From: Platismatia glauca | Lineage: Eukaryota > Ascomycota > Lecanoromycetes > Lecanorales > Parmeliaceae | Assembly (NCBI GenBank): GCA_963556305.1 | Contig: OY745763.1 | Coordinates: 740,293-804,292 of the forward strand | Length of the DNA: 64,000 nt | Reading direction: 5' to 3' | Part shown: piece by piece, positions 10,726 through 23,473 of the stretch | How positions within the stretch are numbered: position 1 is the first letter of the stretch | Layout: each line of letters opens with the position of its first letter | Made by a program: the position numbers and the translations under genes | Notes under the pieces: generated by a model | What the model was told of the DNA's origin: nothing | Databases searched by the model: none | What the model saw: only the letters and a program-made list of their open reading frames with translations

Positions 10726-10921
10726 GGCGGACAGATGCCAAGATGTAAAATACAATTCTAACATGCCTCAGGCGCCTCTGCGGCGCTCCGTCTGGGTTTT
10801 GAGATTCCCACTTCGATATTGCGAGCTGTGCGGCTCCTCAAAATATTTGGGAGACCGCATCAGGACCAACACTCCTGCCGATGGCATAAGTGAGCGTGCA
10901 CTGTCTTAAATGATCCATTTG

Positions 10922-11697
10922 TCATAAGAATTTCCCCTCCGCCCAAACCTGCCTCTTGACCCCCAGCTCTACAGCCGCTCTGCCCCAATCTTCCCCATGA
11001 CAATGCTTGCCATCAATTCCTGCCCTCGCCCTGCCCTGCTCCTCATTTAGCACTGTCAACAATCCAAATACAACAGGCACTCCTAGATCTAGCTGCACCT
11101 TCATCAGGCCATGTGCTGTTGCGTCGGCAATGTATTCAAAATGCATAGTCTCGCCCTTTATAAGAACGCCAATTGCAATGACCGCTGCAAACGGTATTTT
11201 CAAAGGTGCCTTTGAAGACCCGGAGGAAGTTTGTGGAGAGGAGGCGGTGGGCTCCGGCGTGGTGAGGTCGGTCAAGGAAGCGGAGGACAGCAGATCCGTG
11301 ACCGCTGAGATGGGCCCGGTGGGGTTGTACGAGGACTCAATCTGTGAGGATGTGTGCATCCTGGGAAGAGAGAATCAACGGGCAATTCAAGCTGCCATAC
11401 AGGAGGGGTCATGAGAAACCTTTGCACGGCGAAAGGCAATTCATAACTGCCCGGTACGTCTTGAACCAATATGTTCTCTTCTTTGACGCCAGAAGCCAAC
11501 AGCGCTTTGCGTGCGCCCGCCACGAGAGCCGAGATGATTTCTGTGTTCCATCTAGCGTGGACTATGGCTATGCGGAGATTAGAGCCTGACAGTACGGCGA
11601 ACGAGGTATTAGCTAGGTGACTGCGGAAGTGGGGGATGGGGATGACTGGGGACTTGCCATCGTGAATCTGTGCCTCACCGGGGCCTTTCAATGACAT
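10922..11697 (-). CDS. RIB4: 6,7-dimethyl-8-ribityllumazine synthase
   Basis: Catalyses the penultimate step of riboflavin synthesis, condensing the ribityl-pyrimidinedione with a butanone phosphate. Exons 11697-11420 and 11360-10922 give 238 residues. Recognised blocks are LRIAIVHARWNTEIISALV, VPGSYELPFAVQR, IGVLIKGETMHFEYIADATAHG (conserved active-site histidine region) and VPVVFGLLTVLNEEQGRARAG. The enzyme is usually about 160-200 residues. The excess is an N-terminal extension and a Ser/Thr/Pro-rich insert of roughly 30 residues after NPTGPISAVTDLL, between the exon junction and the KIPFAAVIAIG strand. The start at 11697 fits the family's MSLKG beginning. Confidence 0.92.
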
Positions 11698-12000
11698 TAT
11701 GTGCACTCGAGGCAAAAATGATTTGCGTTCAAACAGTTCGGATCGGAAAGGAGCGCGGCCAATGAATTGGTGGATTGCGATTGCAACTCGGTTGGCGCAC
11801 CACTTTGACAGGGAGAACATAATGCAATGACGTAAGTATGCTATTCTGATTTCATTGCAAATCATCTATCTAGTCGTGACTGCTATCCCATTCAATGCTT
11901 TTTGGACCGCCCTTGAAGAGCCAAACAAAGGCTTCATATTTGGGGTGTCCAAATGGTCTGGCTTCTACCATGTTGAACCCAATCACTAGACCATCATCAT
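11698..12000. other. Spacer between GFA1 stop and RIB4 start
   Basis: 303 bases, both neighbours on the minus strand. It must hold the GFA1 3' end and the RIB4 promoter. No other gene is visible. Confidence 0.5.
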
Positions 12001-14274
12001 CTACTCCACTGTAACAGATTTGGCCAAATTCCGAGGGAAATCCACGTTGAGTCCTTCACCCACGGCGAGCCAGTATGCGATGAGCTGGAGAGGGATGACG
12101 TTGAGCAACCCTTGGAGACAGTCAACGGTCTTGGGAATCTCAATTTTCTCCGTTTGCTCAGATGGAAACTCTGAGTCATCAGGATTGCAAATGACGATTG
12201 GCCGACCACCACGAGCAATGACTATACGGAAGTGTTAGTGGACCATCCAAGGCTAGGGTGCATTCATGTGATATGTTACCTTGCTGGTAAGCGTTGAGCG
12301 ATTTGGCAAAGATATTATCCCGAGTGAGAATCATGATGATAGGCAGATTTTCATCAACCAGGGCTAGCACACCGTGCTTCAGCTCTCCAGACATGACTGC
12401 CTCACAATGAAGATAGGAGATCTCCTTGATCTTCAAGGCACCTGTACGTATCGAGGTCAGTATGAAGCTCGCTAGCATTTGGCGGAGTGTAACATCTTAC
12501 CTTCCAGGGCAGTTGAGAATTGACTACCACGGCCCAAGAGTAACAAGCTCTTTTGATGCTTGAGGAATTTGGCACACATGGCCTTGATAGGGTCATTCAG
12601 CTTTAAAATATGCTTGAACTGCTCAGAAACATGAGCCAAACCATTCATGATATCCTCGCGCCTCTTCTGCTTTGACGTGCGATCTTCGCTAAGAGAGAGG
12701 GCAAACATCATCATGGCGACGAATTGTGAGGTATATGCCTTGGTCGAGGCAACACCAATCTCAGGCCCGGCATTGATGTGCACACCGCAGTGGGTAAGGA
12801 GCGAGATCGATGAGCCAACCACGTTGACAACACCCACGGTCAAGGCCCCTCGCTCAAGGCAGTACTTCAAAGCCATAAGGGAATCTGCCGTCTCTCCCGA
12901 TTGAGATACGAAAACGCAAGTGTCGTCGCGGAACACAGGGGCTTGTCGGTCCAAGAAATCCGATGCCAGCTCGACGGAAATTGGGATCTCTGTCAGCTCC
13001 TCAAATGCCCCGCGAACGGCCATACACGAATGGAAACTAGTACCGCAGGCAATAAAGATCAAGCGGCGGCAGCGGCGGATGGTGCTAATGTACTGCTTTA
13101 AGCCACCCAGTGTGACCTGCTTGTTCGCAACATCTAGGCGTCCGCGCATCGTGTTGATAACGGACTCGGGCTGCTCGAAAATCTCTTTCTGCATGAAGTG
13201 GTCGAATTTTCCTTTCATGATTTCTTGGAGTTCCAGCTCGAGTGTTTGAATGGCTCGTACATTGGAGGTCCCATCGTCCTTGCTAAGACGGTGGATATTG
13301 AGGGAGCCTTCATGAATGTGAGCGATATCGTCGTCTTCAAGGTAAAGTACCTTCTTCGTGTGCTCGACAATCGCCGAGGGGTCCGAGGATAAAAAGAATT
13401 CGGTAGGAAGTGGTTGTCCATCTTCAGACAAGAAGGCGCGGGACTGTGAACGGTGGAGAAGCGATTTGTCCGGAGGTGCGAGGAGGCTGGCCGAGGCTTT
13501 TTTGATTGCAACATTCTGAGAAGCTCGCTCAGCAGGCAGAGGGCCATCTTCAGCGTATTCCACATCGACGAAATCAACTTTCATCTTCTTCTGTGTCCTC
13601 ACGCCCACAACAAGTGGTGAACCTTTGCGAGCCGCGATAACCTCGTGTGGGTAGTGTACCGATTTGAGGAGAAGGCCAAAGGCTCCTTGCAATTCCTTGA
13701 TGACAGCTTTGGCGAGCACGAGGAACTCGATGTCTGGGTGCTCATCATATAGATACTTTGCCAGTTTGGCAATACACTCAGTGTCCGTTTCCGTCTCGAA
13801 TTTGAACCCCTTGCCTTCGAGAAGCACTCTCAATTCTTTGTAATTGGTGATGATACCATTGTGAACGACAGAGAACTGCCAACTCGGATCCGATCGGTGG
13901 GGGTGACAGTTGATTCGTGATGGCTGGCCGTGTGTAGCCCAACGTGTGTGTGCAATGCCGGCGTGGGAGTCAAAAACCTTCGTCATGTCTGCATCGCTCT
14001 CAGCGATAAGCTGTTTGAGCTTGGCGACCTTGCCAACTTCCTTGAATGCCAGGACCTCATTTTTTCTGTCTCCATCAACAGCAAGACCTGCCGAGTCGTA
14101 TCCTCTGTATTCCAATCGCGAGAGTCCATTGACAAGCGTCTCAATGATGTATTTGCGGTCCTTCTCGACCAAGTAGTTGATGTAACCGAAGATACCACTA
14201 TGAAAGACAGTGTCTTGTCAGCTTCGGGATATCCACCCGCCAAAAGACCAGATCAGAGCCATTACTTACCACAT
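12001..14274 (-). CDS. GFA1: Glutamine--fructose-6-phosphate aminotransferase
   Basis: First and rate-limiting enzyme of hexosamine (chitin, N-glycan) synthesis. Exons 14274-14270, 14197-12501, 12441-12280 and 12221-12001 give 694 residues. The first coding exon is five bases, ATGTG. Splicing restores MCGIFGYINYLVEKD, whose Cys2 is the glutaminase nucleophile. The class II amidotransferase domain follows (LSRLEYRGYDSAGLAV, GIAHTRWATHGQPS, VHNGIITNYKELR), then two SIS domains (IFIACGTSFHSCMA, FVSQSGETADSL, ASTKAYTSQFVAM, SGELKHGVLALVDE). The end is LAKSVTVE. All catalytic blocks are intact. Confidence 0.97.
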
Positions 14275-15142
14275 GTTTGCGATCAAGGAGAAGGTGTTGG
14301 AGCGACAGTATGAAAGAAAAGAATACTTTGAGAGTTTCTGAGAATGATGAAAGCACGGCCAACAGGAAAGAGTCGAGAGGGTAGGTGGTTGATGGTGAAG
14401 TTGTTGAAGGTGTGAACGAGACACGCTTCTTGTTTATTATAATGTTGACGGAATTACCCCTGTCGGAGTGTCACTCCGAAACGACGCGCTAACAGCCCAG
14501 CAAATGACATGAACAGCCTTACTTACCTATCAAGGCTGAGACCTGACCCCTTTTCTCTGCTTGCGTACTGTCTTCTTACATCTTACCCACCTTGTACGTA
14601 CGTGGCGAGACAGGCGCAGTCCCGTTCATGACTTTTGTCCTGACAAAGAGGCAAAGAGGCAAAGAACCAAAAATAGTATAATCAATATACGAGCGCCGAA
14701 AGCGTTCCTTGCAGTAGCGCCGCTTGCAAAAAGCTGCATGCTGCAAGCATCAAAGCCAGCACCAACCATGCCGGTATCCAGCCTTACGCACTCACGCCAA
14801 TACCAAATGCTGGGTAGGCAGACAACATAAGAATGATATACGATTTGACCTTTAAAGCCTTCCGCTTCCGCTGGTAGGTGGTAGACCGCTTTTGCAGTGC
14901 TGAAGAGCCAGATGTAGAATTGTAACCGCTACTGCGAACATTGAACTTCAAGAATGTCATATGATTCCAGGTATTACAGAGTCACATCTACAGGATTCAG
15001 CTACTTCGAGCTTTTAACCACCTCGTCTACTAGATCCAGTCGGTAGATCAACACCCGGCCTGAACCACATATTTTGCCTTTATTCTTCCTGGCAGTCATT
15101 GAAAGCCCAAGGCTTTGATTCTGCTTTGGTCCCCAAATCTGC
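14275..15142. other. Upstream region of GFA1, no gene seen
   Basis: About 870 bases. The part nearest GFA1 should be its promoter and leader. A short aaagaggc direct repeat lies near 14645-14665. No coding potential I can support. Confidence 0.45.
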
Positions 15143-15800
15143 GTGCACCCGTTACAGAACAGAGTATGCGTTAGCAAATACTGCACCTATCGTGCGATCC
15201 CACCACCAGGCTCACTCGTGCCTCCCGCAGAAGAATATGGTGTTCTAGCTCCGCAAATCACAGTTCTGGGCTTGGAGCAAGCGGAGGAGCTGCCTCGTCT
15301 TCTACAGCATAGCTGTCACCCAGCAACGACAGCTATATTCGTTGTTGCTAGCTCTATGTGCCGGACGCTGCAGACGAAAGTCACCGGTCCTGAAGGAAGC
15401 TAGAAGGGTGTGAGTTTTCGAACCTATATCATAAACCTGCCGCTCATGTTGATCAGGATGTTATTCCAGCAAATAAGCCTTTGCCGAATACCGAAGGGGC
15501 TTCTGCTAAGATGCGGTCACTCAAAACGCTTGTTCGTCGTCGCAGGCTGAAGACGAGGCGAGGAATAGTCGGCATTTCAATATCCCACTCAGTTTACCCT
15601 TGGACTTTGTACTAGCAGTACAGAATACAGTATACGCAGAAGAGCTTGAGTTCCATTTCGCGAGCGACAATACTGATGACCTATCGAATGGGCCTCTGGG
15701 GCAAAGGGCGGAGATGATTTCGGACGCAAATCTCAAGCCTCTCACTTCTTTTTTGTGCAGTGAAGCTGTTGGCGAGGTTGTTCTGCAGCGTCCCAAATGA
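15143..15800 (+). pseudogene. Possible decayed histidine-phosphatase (phosphoglycerate-mutase-like) remnant
   Basis: The frame at 15143-15403 contains TVLGLEQAEELPRLLQ followed at normal spacing by FVVASSMCRTLQT. These resemble the LTPLGxxQA and VVSPLRRTLQT blocks of the histidine phosphatase superfamily. The N-terminal RHG motif is not present, the usual Arg of the second block is replaced, and downstream open frames (to 15800) do not join into the family core with sensible splice sites. I read it as a degraded copy; chance resemblance is possible. Confidence 0.3.
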
Positions 15801-16062
15801 TGGCTTTTGGTGTCTATCACCACTGTCATCGATTGATCAACAAGCTGGGTGATCTTGTTAGACTTCGATGGAGTGACGTATCTACCAAACGACCATATTT
15901 GTTTTGTACTTTGACAGTCTGTAGGACAGAAACAGAACTCCTGTGGTGGTCGGTGTGAAGGTACTTATTGTGGTTTGATCCCTTTTCCGCGGCGCAGAAT
16001 CAGGGATTGGCCCAAATTCGGGGGGGGGTTGGGAAATGTGCAGGTCCTGTACCTACCTACTA

Positions 16063-16102
16063 CCGTAGCAGTCACCCGTAGTAGCCAACCGTAGTAGTCA
16101 AG
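16063..16102. repeat. Short degenerate tandem repeat (ccgtagtagtca-like, three units)
   Basis: Three near-identical 13-14 base units lie about 400 bases upstream of the SET1 start, in non-coding sequence that also has a nine-base G run at about 16020. Confidence 0.7.
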
Positions 16103-16510
16103 CGTACTCTAGTCACTAACTAACTTACATTTAATTGCTGGTCGTTGAGTACGGTAGCATCGAATGCTCACGACAAGTGCCTACCAATCGTCTACCCAAA
16201 CAAAGCCAGCTCTCTTCTCACCTCGATACCCTATCCTTGCCCCATTCATACGACGGTCATTCACAGACTTGAATTCAAGGCCCAAATTGTTATCTGCTAG
16301 ACACTAGCAATTCACTCTGCCGGTGATCGCGTTAGCCCAAACCCCTCCCACCGCGTGCAAACCCAAACCGCACAATATCTCCTGCCAGAACTTCAAGCCT
16401 CCATAATCAGTCCATGAGTGACACCCCGGCCGTCACATTGATTCGGGAGAGCTAGTTGGAGTGGCGAAATGGTGCATCTCAAACGGTACAGGTAGTAACC
16501 ATCTCCAAGG

Positions 16511-19500
16511 ATGTCGCGCTCGTCAAAGGGCTTTGCCGATTTCTTCCCTACTGCTCCTTCAGTGCTCCAGCAGAAACGCTCGAAAGCTTCCCAGGATCGC
16601 AGAAGACATCAGTCCCCGTCCCCTGGCCAGTCTTGTTTCTCCAGCGCGCTCCCTGCACCTCCTGCCCCCTCCGACGGGGAGGGCGAAGGCATCACCCTTG
16701 CCAACAGAACACCAGATGGCCATCTCAACACCATGCCAACCCCACTGACGCATGAGGAGAACGATATTGTGAACAGTGACATCGCACATGAAGTTGGCTC
16801 AACCAGCTCTACGAGCACCGCATCTTCGATTTTCAGTCAAGTCAATAGAGATACCAATATGGCGCATCATGATGGACCTCACAAATCCACAAGCCTAACC
16901 CCTCTCACGAACACCGATTCCTCCCCTCGAGCAAATGGTAACAATTCCCCGCCGAAAAAGCGAATTTATGATGAGCATCTCTCTGTTGGAAATTCGGCAT
17001 TATCCCCCTTACGGGATCAGCTGGAAGGAGCGTCGATCTATCGAGGCTTGGATGAGGCGCGTGCTCAACTGCCAATTGCGCTTTCGGCACGGCCTGGCAA
17101 AGGGGAAGTCAAGGGATTCAAAGCCGTTTACGATCCAGATTTAGACAAAACATTAAAAGGAAAGGAAAAGAGAAGCCGTCAGGTTCAGTACAGCCCGTTT
17201 GGTGAAGAGGTATGTCTGATCGCAGTATGAAATTTAACCTGTGAATACAAGGATTTGGGCAAGCTAATGGACTTCCTTTGTAGGAAGATGGGGTTCCCCC
17301 AGCAGATCCCCGACTAAGGATTTCTAATTATACCAAAGGAGCTGCAAATAAGCACAGAAACCGCCATCGAATCGCACCGTATTCATTGAAAGCCTATCAG
17401 TATGACAAGGAAACGTCGATTGGGCCTGGACCGCCCGTCAGAATTGTGGTGACCGGCTTTGATCCTCTTACCCCAGTCAACCAAATACGCCATCTTTTCT
17501 CTAGCTTTGGGGACATAGCAGATATCACTAGTCACACTGATCCGGAGAACGGTAGCTTCCTTGGTATATGCCTCATCAAATATAAGGACAGTCGGTCGCT
17601 TCGCGGCGGGCCGGCCGTATCGGCAAGCGCTGCTGCGAAGAAAGCTCACTCAGAATGCAAAGACGGTCAAACTAGGGTTGGTCTCTGTCCTGTCTTTGCT
17701 GAACTTGATCGTGATGGGTCTGTGGGCCGGCGTGCACTAGCCAAGGCCAAAGAGAGACAGCGATCCAAAGAGAAAAAGGTGGAAATGCCAAAAAAGGAAA
17801 CGAGCATGGAATTACCGGGGCCTCCACCGTCTGCGCCGAAAGGTCCTTCTGCAAAATTTCCGGTGCGGCCCAACCTACCACCACCACTGGCAACAACGAC
17901 GCCGTTACCACGATCCATTGCGATGCAACAGCAATCCTCACAATTTGACACTTCAAGAAAGGCTGCGGAAGTCGACTACCCAGGTTCGATAGAGGAGAAG
18001 CCCATACTCGATCAAATCAAGCGCGATCCATACATCTTCATTGCTCACTGTTACGTACCTGTCATGCCTAAAACGGTACCACATCTGAAGAAGAGGCTCA
18101 AGAACGAGAATTGGGAGCAAGTGAGGTGCGACAAGACGGGCTACTATGTGATATTCGAGAACTCAAAACGAGGCGAGGAAGCTGCTGTCAAATGCTACAA
18201 AGCGTATCGTTTGCGTGAATTGTTTACCTACATTATGAACATGGAGTGTCATGAGTTTGGAAACCCCAATTACGAAAGAAGCCCCACTCCGGAGAGAGCT
18301 ATTGCAGAGCAACGTGAGAAGGAAGAGCGGGAAAGGGCTCGAAAGGAGGACGAGCAGGACCTCGAGGAGGAGAAAAGGCAAAGAGCTAAGAATCTCGACC
18401 CCGTGAGCGAAGCTGCAGAAGTTCTTAGAAATGAGCTCCAAGTCAAGCTCATGCAGGATGTCCGACTCAAGCTTGCAGCACCAACTCTATATGACTTTCT
18501 GGATCCCGACCGGCATGCGGATAAAAGACGAAGACTGAACATCTCAGATCCAAACGACGGAAGAGGAAGCGGTACCAAATTAGACATGAGCGAGACACCG
18601 CCAAACGGTACGCCAGACTCGAGGAACGATGTCTTGATCAATGGCCGTCGGCCCTTGGCAGCTTCGACGTTGAACATTATTACTCTACCCAGAATCCGGA
18701 AAGGAGTAGGTGGCAAGCGAGAAAATGTTGGCTTCACAGACGAACGGCGTAAGCAGAAGGCTCCGAAGAAGATGGCTGTCCGTGGACTTCACCATCGTTT
18801 GCCCACATTCCATGATGATGACGAGGATTCCGAAGATGAACGGCGTACCACCTTCACGAGAGACACCGAAGAGCAAGACAGTAGGCCAGTGAGCCGGATG
18901 AGCATTGCGTCAGACATGTCTGAAAACGAGAGCACCAATCTAACACCGAAGAAGATTCGCCGGCATAGCAGAGCTTCAGTATGGAGTACAATTCCTGACG
19001 AGGAAGATACCGATGATGTCACGCCAGCTATGACCGACATAGATCAAGATGTGTCTCGAGATGCTAGCAAAGTTCAACAAACGTCCAAGAAGAGGAAACG
19101 ACTTATCCAGGACATTGCTGACAGGAAGAAGCAAAAGGAAGATGAAGAATTATTCGGAATCAGCAAAGACGACGAAAGTCTTATCGCGCCTTCTTCGACA
19201 ATTGAGATCGATTCTCCCCTTACAGGCATCCAGGTCCTGGAAATGGACGGCATGGCTGACAATCCATCGAAAGATATCAGCGATACGCCTGACCGCGATT
19301 CCGAGAGCAGATTGGCAACATCGAAACAGACAAAAGTAAAGAAGAAAAAGACCAAGAAACAGGTCTTCGAAGAGCGAGAAGCCCTCAAGAAGCAGCAAGC
19401 CAAGGCCGAATTCAATGAAATGATGGCAAATGCTCCAAAGACTGGGGATATCCAGCCTGAGGCGGTGTTTGAACCTGCGGAGCAAGCAACGGCCGAGAAC

Positions 19501-20574
19501 GAGTGGAGCGCAACGAAAGGGGAACCTCAGCGCACGGTTGCTGAGGATCCGAATGTAGTGCTTGACTTGGATGGATGGCAGCATACGGTCAAAGATGAAG
19601 AAGACCTCCGATACCTACGACAAGTTCTAGCTGATCGATCCGAGGAAGGTCTGGGCAATATCTCTACCTGGGCCTGGAAGCAAAAAGAAATCAAGGCGCT
19701 CAATCGTGGTGGCGAGAGGGGTGTAATTAGAGCCGAGACCAACATCGACGGTTACTATGTGCCAAATCCCACAGGCTGTGCCAGGACCGAAGGGACTACG
19801 AAAATCTTAGAGTCCGAAAAGTCCAAGTACCTGCCTCATCGGATCAAGGTTCAGAGAGCTCGCGAAGAACGGGAAGCTCAGGCAAAGGATGACCCTGTTG
19901 CTGCCGCTGCGGAGGCCGCGGCACTGGCGTTGGCGAAAACCCAGTCCAAGTCGTCCTCAAGGTCGAATCGTGTTAACAACCGTCGCCTCGTTGCCGACTT
20001 TGCCGCCCAAAAACAGGTGCTGGCCACATCCAATGGTGAAGGTGACGCGATCCGCTTCAATCAGCTCAAGAAACGAAAGAAGCCGGTCAAATTCGCTCGT
20101 TCTGCCATCCACAATTGGGGACTTTACGCAATGGAGAATATCGCTGCCAATGACATGATTATCGAGTACGTTGGCGAGAAAGTGCGACAGCAAGTGGCGG
20201 ATATGCGTGAACGGCAATACTTGAAGAGCGGAATCGGCAGCAGCTACCTTTTCAGGATCGACGAGAATACCGTCATTGACGCTACAAAGCGCGGTGGTAT
20301 CGCACGTTTCATCAATCACAGCTGTGATCCAAATTGCACCGCCAAGATCATCAAAGTAGAAGGCAGCAAGCGAATTGTCATCTATGCCCTCCGGGACATT
20401 GGGCAAAGTAAGCCTCTTCTTCCTCTCCTCTTCTCCCGCTTCCCTCAAGCTCACACTAATCCTTGCTTAGATGAAGAGCTTACCTATGACTACAAGTTCG
20501 AACGCGAATGGGGCAGCGATGATCGAATACCTTGTCTTTGTGGCACTGCACGCTGCAAAGGCTTCCTTAATTAA
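16511..20574 (+). CDS. SET1: Histone H3 lysine-4 methyltransferase, COMPASS catalytic subunit
   Basis: Three exons (16511-17209, 17284-20407, 20471-20574) encode about 1308 residues. The start MSRSSKGFADFFPTAP fits fungal Set1. In order there are a disordered N-terminus, an RRM-like domain near residues 283-375 (VRIVVTGFDPLTPVNQI, FLGICLIKYKDS), the Set1 RNA-binding extension (PYIFIAHCYVPVMPKTVPHL), a long charged linker, the N-SET region (LDGWQHTVKDEEDLRYL, GCARTEG), and the SET plus post-SET domain from about residue 1166. The SET core shows HNWGLYAMENI, RFINHSCDPNCTA, EELTYDYKFE and the post-SET cysteines CLCGTARCKGFLN. The last intron (20408-20470) is 63 bases with no stop in the reading frame. 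The correct splice gives RDIGQNEELTYDYK. Confidence 0.97.
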
Positions 20575-21058
20575 CATCTCCCTTCATGTTCGGCGTTTCT
20601 ACTATCTACACATCATGTTGGTAGATATGTCTTTGGCGACCAAGTCCATCAGCGTTGCATCAAGCTATTACATTATCAAAGGCGTTTTCAAAACCGTCAG
20701 GCTACTTCCCTTGACAGTCAAGCCAGAAGAGCAGGACGCTTGGTTTAGCCAATCGGAAGCGTGCGCATTGAGGTCGCCGGCGAATAATGTATACTAAGTC
20801 ACTATCTGATATGACACTTTTAGGAGGCTTGGATTATTACCAAATCCACTGCTTATCCAGAGAAGCATCTCTCTTTTTCCACCTTCGCAGGAGACTCAAA
20901 ACTCTTTCTCTTCAGGAGACCATGCTCCATGTCAAGAATGCAAACAGGCGCCGTACTTGTCCCAGTACCTAGTAATTGCCAGGGAGGCCCAAATGTTCCT
21001 TCTGCCGGCCTTCCCAGACGTGCACTTACCAACAGTCCTTGGGGCTGTCCATACTCGG
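20575..21058. other. Convergent spacer SET1/TRM112
   Basis: 484 bases between two stop codons on opposite strands. Nothing recognisable apart from short chance frames. Confidence 0.5.
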
Positions 21059-21736
21059 TCATACTACGATGAATGAGCCAAATCACAAGTATGAATCAAG
21101 AAAGCTCACCAAGATGACTCGGCAACAGAAAATTAGCAATACCCTCCTTTATCCTGTACTCGTGTCCACAATTGCCGCACACCATCTTACCCTCGCGAAC
21201 TTCGGTTTCGAGGAGAAGAGTGTGCAGGTCCCTCATGGCTTTGTCGTGGGGAGCTTCGCTTTCAGAGGTCGGATAAGCCGTATCAGGGGTTGAAGGATCG
21301 GTCATGACGGCGGAGGTCGTTGGCTTTTCATCAGGAACGGTAGTGAAGCCGAGCTAAAGTGTTCAAGCGGTGAGCTGTGAGCTGCTCTCTAAACATTTTC
21401 CTGCGAGCTTCAGGAGGAAAAAAAAGGAGGGCTACGCTAGCCGTTGTGATCATAGCGGAGCGACAGGATATAGACATAGTACAAGGGACAGTTACATTTT
21501 TGCAAAAGGAGAAAGGCAAAGTCTACGAGTGATTTGCACAAGGTACACACCTCGTTAGCAGTAACCTTGAACGCTTCCCAGTCTATTCTAGGAAGGATGT
21601 TCCGTAAAAAGGAAGGATTGTACTCGATGTCCGACTGCTCAAGCTCCGCGTCTTTGAAGTGGAGGGGAAAGGAAAGGGGAGAAGCCTTGCATGTTTTGAC
21701 GGCACAGGTTAGGAAATTTACTGTCAATATCTTCAT
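21059..21736 (-). CDS. TRM112: Trm112, activating subunit of several methyltransferases
   Basis: Trm112 is the zinc-binding partner that stabilises Bud23, Trm9, Trm11 and Mtq2. Exons 21736-21551, 21353-21110 and 21063-21059 give 144 residues. The product starts MKILTVNFLTCAVKTCK, continues SPLSFPLHFKDAELEQ and ILPRIDWEAFKVTANE, then LGFTTVPDEKPTTAVM and the C-terminal zinc part MVCGNCGHEYRIKEGIANFL. The last exon carries only five coding bases, giving the conserved end PSHLV; reading through the intron would end PSHLGELS instead. An ATG four codons upstream (21748) is possible, but the family begins at MKIL. Confidence 0.95.
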
Positions 21737-23473
21737 GTCTGAGCTCATATGTTCCCAGGATATCGAGGTACAATGTTGTGCCGTTGTACTGTGTTGTGTT
21801 GAAGACGACCTCTAGGAAACTTTCGCTTGAGGCTTCCGTCAAGACGAGTTTGGCGGACTTGGCAATATACCATCGTACCTTGCTTCACTCTTCACCACTG
21901 TGCGTGTGTGCCTACAAGTCAAACAGACAATCTCTATGTTTGAAAAAATACCATCTTCTGCCGTGCCCATCGACTTCCATCTAGACATCCTTGCTACGGG
22001 ATAATGCTCTATTCCCTTTATTTGTGCGCGCTCATTCTCGCTGATACATATCAACCACTTAAGGATTTTACAAAATGCTAACAGTCCACCTAATTCCCTC
22101 TTTCCAAGCTCCCATAGTATCCAGCTGTACAGATTTCTACTCGCCATGACGGTCACGTATAAGGCCTCGTTCCCCATCAGTTGACCCGCGCATGCCTAGA
22201 AACGGTCACCCACTACACTCTCTGCCGTTGAATACAAGCTGCCCATGTGGTGGATGCTTTCAAGTCTCATAGCCTGTTGGCCTCATTCTATTCGCAAATT
22301 TGCGCAACCTGAATTTCGATTTCGCTTGTCAGTGTTGCTGATTTGAGAGGGGTTTTCGAGGATTGGAACGTGTTTCGAGAGTACTCGCTTCAACAGCATG
22401 CCTCAATACTTGGATCCTTCTCTGAAAGAGGAAGAGGGACCCCGAAAACATGTGCGTCAACTAGCAAAGAGCATCGAGAGCTCACCGAGCCGTCATCAGG
22501 GCGGAACAGAAAGCCATGAGTCGCATCAGGCTGGACTTGGCAAGCGTCGGCCGCAGAGCGCTGCGCTCGAGAGAAGCTGGTGCGAGAGCTGCAGTAATCT
22601 GAGGCGGCCATAGTACAGACGCGTTCAATAGTCTGAAATAGATTCGCGTGGCTCACAATACTTATGGGAGCAGCGGCTGCGGAATGATGATCGGCTCCTG
22701 CATCACTCGGTCGGCGGTCAACGGTGCACAGCTGGCCCCATCTGCTAGGGAAATTGGAGTGGCGCTGTTTTGAGCACTGTCGAAGTCTGACTCCGCATGG
22801 TGCTCTTCTGCTCTTACGGACTGAATGTCACGCCGCGACGAGTGTACATCCTGAGGATTGTGCATTGAGGAGCTCTCTCCAGCACCAGGGACTTGAAAGA
22901 GTGTGTGTTCCGGTGTGCTAACTGATAAGATCTTGGGGAGGCCTACTGGGAGGAGAGAGATGTTCCTTGACGTGAAGAATTGGAGCCAAGTTCTCTTGGT
23001 AGGTCGCTCTGGGAGAATCGAGTATTTTTCCTGACGCAGAAGTTAGGGCAGGGACCACACCATTCCTAAGACGGTCTCTCATTTCGTGCTGTTGGTCTTG
23101 GTCTGCCATGTCATTCATGTGCTGAACAATTTACTTGCAATATCATTGCAAATGTAAGTAACTCCCAGAAATGGAGGCGGCCCATGCAGTCTCACTGGTA
23201 CATGATGATACCTAAGGAAAAGGATCGAGAGAACGAAAGAAACTAGTGAGAAAGCCGTAGTCTGGACGACCATCTTCTACTGTATAATGTAAAATTCCTT
23301 CTAGGACCCAGGGTTTCTCTGACAACGACATCATCCTTATACTCTTGTCCCAGTCAACATGATCCTTTAGTAGACTTTGATGGCCGTTGACTGGGAATTC
23401 TTTTCACATCAGTGCAGGGCGCCCTAGAAAGTATACGTTGTAGGCTTTTCCGATTTCATAGACAACCATCATC
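21737..23473. other. 1.7-kb region without a confident gene; possible small minus-strand gene at 22663-23118
   Basis: Several short frames lie here. On the minus strand a frame from MNDMADQDQQHEMRDRLRN could splice (GTGTGG donor near 23073, CAG acceptor near 22922) to VSTPEHTLFQVPGAG and end near 22662, giving about 110 hydrophilic residues of no known family. The support is weak. The rest, including the AT-rich part at 21740-22370, shows nothing I can name. Confidence 0.25.
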
